7,460 nt of DNA from the NCBI GenBank assembly GCA_004296815.1, contig SCVT01000437.1, forward strand, positions 1 through 7,460, in the 5' to 3' direction. Of this stretch, positions 4,586 to 7,460 are shown in pieces. The DNA comes from Reyranella sp. GTDB taxonomy: Bacteria; Pseudomonadota; Alphaproteobacteria; Reyranellales; Reyranellaceae. Made by a program: the position numbers and the translations under genes. The notes beneath the pieces were generated by a model, which was not told the DNA's origin, did no database searches, and was given only the letters and a program-made list of their open reading frames with translations. How positions within the stretch are numbered: position 1 is the first letter of the stretch; each line of letters begins with the position of its first letter.

Positions 4586-7460
4586 CTAGTGCGCCGCGGC
4601 CCAGTTGTCGCCGACGCCGGTCTCGACGACCAGCGGCACGGTGAGCGAAGCAGCGCCCTCCATGATCTTGCGCGTCACGTCCTTGGTCTTGTCGAGCTCC
4701 TTCTCGGGCACCTCGAACAGCAGCTCGTCGTGGACCTGCAGCAGCATCTTGGCCTTGAGCTTGGCCGCCACCAGCGCACTGGGCAGGCGGATCATCGCCC
4801 GCTTGATGATGTCGGCGGCGCCGCCCTGCAGCGGGGCGTTGATCGCCGCGCGCTCGGCGAAGGCGCGCAGGCCCTGGCTCTTCTCGTTGATGTACTTCAG
4901 GTGGACCTTGCGGCCGAACGGCGTCACCACGTAGCCGTGCTTGCGCGCGTATTCCTTGGTCTCCTCCATGTAGTCGCGGATGCCGGGATAGCGCTGGAAG
5001 TACTTGGCAATGTAGTCGCGCGCCTCGGGCTGGCCGATGCCCAGCTGGTTGGCGAGACCGAACGCCGAGATGCCGTAGATGATGCCGAAGTTGATCGCCT
5101 TGGCGCGGCGGCGGACCAGCGGGTCCATGCCCTTGACCGGCACGTCGAACATCTCCGACGCGGTGATGGCATGGATGTCGTCGCCGCGCTCGAAGGCCTG
5201 CTTCAGCGAGGCGATGTCGGCCACGTGCGCCAGCAGGCGCAGCTCGATCTGCGAGTAGTCGGCGCTCAAGAGCTTGCAGCCCGTCTCGGCGATGAAGGCC
5301 TGGCGGATCTTGCGGCCCTCCTCGCTGCGCACCGGGATGTTCTGCAGGTTGGGATCGGTCGAGGCGAGGCGACCCGTCGCGGCGCCGGTCATGTGATACG
5401 AGGTGTGGACGCGGCCGGTCTTGCCGTCGACCTCGCGCACCAGCGCGTCGGTGTAGGTGCCCTTGAGCTTGGCGATCTGGCGGTGCTCCATGATCTTGAC
5501 CGGAAGCGCATGGCCCTGCGCAGCGAGGTCCTCGAGGACGCCGATGTCGGTCGCCCACGAGCCGTTCTTGTTGCGCTTGCCGCCTGGCAGCTTCTGCTCG
5601 TCGAACAGGATCTCGCCGAGCTGCTTGGGCGAGCCCACGTTGAACTCGCGGCCGGCGACCTTGTGGATCTCGCGCTCCAGCTCGGCCAGCCGCTTCTCGA
5701 AGTCGGCCGAGAGCTTCTTGAGCTTCAGCGCATCGACCTTGATGCCGGCGCTCTCCATGCTGAGCAGCACCGGGATCAGCGGCCGCTCGATGGTCTCGTA
5801 CATGGTGGTGACGCGCTCCGGCACCAGCCGCGGCTTCAGCCGCGCCCAGAGCTGCATGGTGACGTCGGCGTCCTCCGCCGCGTAGTCGCGCGCCTTGTCG
5901 AGCGGCACCTTGTCGAAGGTCACCTGCTTGGCGCCGCTGCCCGCTACGTCGGAGAACTTGATGGTCTTCTGGCCGAGATGCAGCTCAGCGAGCTCGTCCA
6001 TGCCGTGGTTGTTCCGGCCGGCGTCGAGGACGAAGGAGATCAGCATCGTGTCGTCGACCGGGCCGATCTCGATCCCGTGGCGGCGGAACACCGCCATGTC
6101 GTACTTGATGTTCTGCCCGACCTTCAGCACGCCGGGGTCCTGCAGCAGGGGCTTGAGCTTGGCGATCGCCGTCTTGAGCGGGATCTGGCCGGGCAGCAGC
6201 TTGCCGGCGTCCTTGTCGCCTCCGTCGCCGGCGAGGTCGAGCGCCCCCTGGGCGGCGCCGCCCGGCGTGCGGTGCATCAGCGGCAGGTAGGCCGCGCGGC
6301 GCTTGGTGGAGTTGACGTCGCCCCACGGTCCCTCGAGCAGGGCGAGCGACACGCCGACCAGGCCGGCGTTGTTGCTGTCGAGCCCGTCGGTCTCGCAGTC
6401 GAAGGCCACCGTGCCGGCCTTGGTGGCCTCGGCGATCCATTCGTCGAGCAGCTTCTCGTCCTGGATCAGCTCGTAGTCGGCGGCGGTGAATTCCTGATTG
6501 GATTTCGCGCGCGCAGGCTTGGGCTTCGCCGCTTCCGGCTCGGCCTTCGTCACCGGTGCGGCGGTCGCAGCGGGCGCCACCGGCGCGGTCGCCGCGCCGA
6601 GCTCCGTCGTGTAGCGCTGCAGCAGGGTCTTGAATCCCTGCTGCTCGAGCCAGGGCAGCAGCAGGTTGGGATCGGGCTTCTTCTTGTCGAAGGAGTCCGG
6701 ATCGGCGGGCGGCGGCACGTCGTCGCGAAGCTGCACCAGCTTCTTGGAGATGCGGATCAGCTCGGCGTTCTGTTCCAGCGATTCGCGGCGCTTGGGCTGC
6801 TTGATCTGGGCCGTGCTCTTCAGCAGCGTCTCGAGATCGCCGAACTCGTTCAGGAGCTGGGCCGCCGTCTTGATGCCGATGCCCGGTGCGCCCGGCACGT
6901 TGTCGGTCGAGTCGCCCGCCAGCGCCTGCACGTCCACGACCTTGTCCGGCGTGACGCCGAACTTCTCCATCACCGCCTCGGGACCCATCTTGCGCTGCTT
7001 GATCGGGTCCATCATCTCGACACCCGGCCGGACGAGCTGCATCAGGTCCTTGTCGGAGGAGACGATGGTGCAGGTGCCGCCCGCCTCGAGCGCCATGCGG
7101 GCGTAGGTCGCGATAAGATCGTCGGCCTCGTAGCCCTCGAGCTCGACGCTCGGCAGGCCGAACGCCTTGGCCGCCTCACGGATCAGCGGGAACTGCGGGA
7201 TCAGGTCTTCCGGCGGCTCGGGCCGGTTGGCCTTGTACTTGTCGTAGATCTGGTTGCGGAACGTCGTGCGCCCGGCGTCGAGGATCACCGCGACATGGTC
7301 GACCTCGGGATCGTCGAGAAGCTGGGTCAGCATCTTGGAGAAGCCGAACACGGCGTTGACCGGCGTGCCGTCGGGCCGCGTCAGCGGCGGCAGCGCGTGG
7401 TAGGCGCGGAAGATGTAGCCCGAGCCGTCGATCAGGTAGAGGTGACGGATCGGCTTGTTG
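4586..7460 (-). CDS. polA: DNA polymerase I (N-terminus cut by the window edge)
   Basis: DNA polymerase I fills gaps, removes RNA primers during lagging-strand synthesis and acts in excision repair. The frame is open to base 7460, reads KPIRHLYLIDGSGYIFRAYH from the edge, and lacks only a few N-terminal residues; 957 are visible. Numbering from the edge, residues 1 to about 285 are the 5' nuclease (Asp11, acidic GYEADDL near 109-115, SSDKD near 134-138, and the helix-hairpin-helix GDSTDNVPGAPGIGIKTA near 182-199). A Pro/Ala/Lys-rich linker covers about 288-320. The proofreading domain is intact: Asp354 and Glu356 (FDCET), Asn450 and Asp454 (NIKYD), Tyr526 and Asp530 (YAAED). Polymerase motif A has Asp734 (DYSQIELR). 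Motif B has Arg783, Lys787, Phe791 and Tyr795. Motif C has His910 and Asp911 (VHDE). The ending GDNWAAAH matches the usual C-terminus. A Gly/Asp-rich insertion around 399-424 sits in the proofreading domain. The GTG at 7351 is internal, not the start. Promoter and true start lie outside the window. Confidence 0.97.
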   Translation of the reverse strand, partial: NKPIRHLYLIDGSGYIFRAYHALPPLTRPDGTPVNAVFGFSKMLTQLLDDPEVDHVAVILDAGRTTFRNQIYDKYKANRPEPPEDLIPQFPLIREAAKAFGLPSVELEGYEADDLIATYARMALEAGGTCTIVSSDKDLMQLVRPGVEMMDPIKQRKMGPEAVMEKFGVTPDKVVDVQALAGDSTDNVPGAPGIGIKTAAQLLNEFGDLETLLKSTAQIKQPKRRESLEQNAELIRISKKLVQLRDDVPPPADPDSFDKKKPDPNLLLPWLEQQGFKTLLQRYTTELGAATAPVAPAATAAPVTKAEPEAAKPKPARAKSNQEFTAADYELIQDEKLLDEWIAEATKAGTVAFDCETDGLDSNNAGLVGVSLALLEGPWGDVNSTKRRAAYLPLMHRTPGGAAQGALDLAGDGGDKDAGKLLPGQIPLKTAIAKLKPLLQDPGVLKVGQNIKYDMAVFRRHGIEIGPVDDTMLISFVLDAGRNNHGMDELAELHLGQKTIKFSDVAGSGAKQVTFDKVPLDKARDYAAEDADVTMQLWARLKPRLVPERVTTMYETIERPLIPVLLSMESAGIKVDALKLKKLSADFEKRLAELEREIHKVAGREFNVGSPKQLGEILFDEQKLPGGKRNKNGSWATDIGVLEDLAAQGHALPVKIMEHRQIAKLKGTYTDALVREVDGKTGRVHTSYHMTGAATGRLASTDPNLQNIPVRSEEGRKIRQAFIAETGCKLLSADYSQIELRLLAHVADIASLKQAFERGDDIHAITASEMFDVPVKGMDPLVRRRAKAINFGIIYGISAFGLANQLGIGQPEARDYIAKYFQRYPGIRDYMEETKEYARKHGYVVTPFGRKVHLKYINEKSQGLRAFAERAAINAPLQGGAADIIKRAMIRLPSALVAAKLKAKMLLQVHDELLFEVPEKELDKTKDVTRKIMEGAASLTVPLVVETGVGDNWAAAH

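Noticed and set aside
4359..5558. Long open frame (399 codons) on the minus strand inside polA
   Set aside because: It is out of frame with polA, whose polymerase motifs are intact there, and the product is Arg/Gly/Ala-rich without motifs.

Overview
The window is GC-rich, with nearly every codon ending in G or C. Dense genes with short gaps and the style of DNA polymerase I suggest an alphaproteobacterium (Rhodospirillales, Reyranella-like or Hyphomicrobiales-like). That placement is inferred from protein style only. I see no RNA gene, insertion sequence, CRISPR array or phage gene.

Layout, left to right. Bases 1-588 (+) hold the C-terminal part of a class III adenylate cyclase domain. Its expected N-terminal part is replaced by at least 64 bases that exactly copy 1084-1147, inside the next gene. 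Bases 589-672 are a short gap. Bases 673-3348 (+) are a compact four-gene run: a DUF3300 protein, a DUF2950 protein overlapping it by four bases, a 72-residue glycine-zipper lipoprotein, and a small two-cysteine protein resembling HdeA/HdeB periplasmic chaperones. All four have N-terminal export signals and lie close together, so they are probably one transcription unit serving the cell envelope. The DUF3300-DUF2950 pairing recurs in bacteria but has no settled function.

On the minus strand, converging on this run with a 17-base gap, are polA (4586 to the right edge, lacking only its extreme N-terminus), a small exported protein of unknown function (4003-4578) and a glutathione S-transferase (3366-3983). 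They are spaced 7 and 19 bases apart and may be co-transcribed. All polymerase, proofreading and C-terminal motifs of PolA are intact.

The most notable signal is the start of the window. The 64-base copy joins in frame to the cyclase, exactly as expected if 65-1147 (1083 bp) were a tandem duplication, or if an assembly or chimeric-read error produced the same junction. The second point of interest is the four-gene envelope cassette. Its lipoprotein carries a strikingly regular GxxxG ladder, and its last gene matches the size and cysteine spacing of HdeA. I find no convincing new defence or mobile system.
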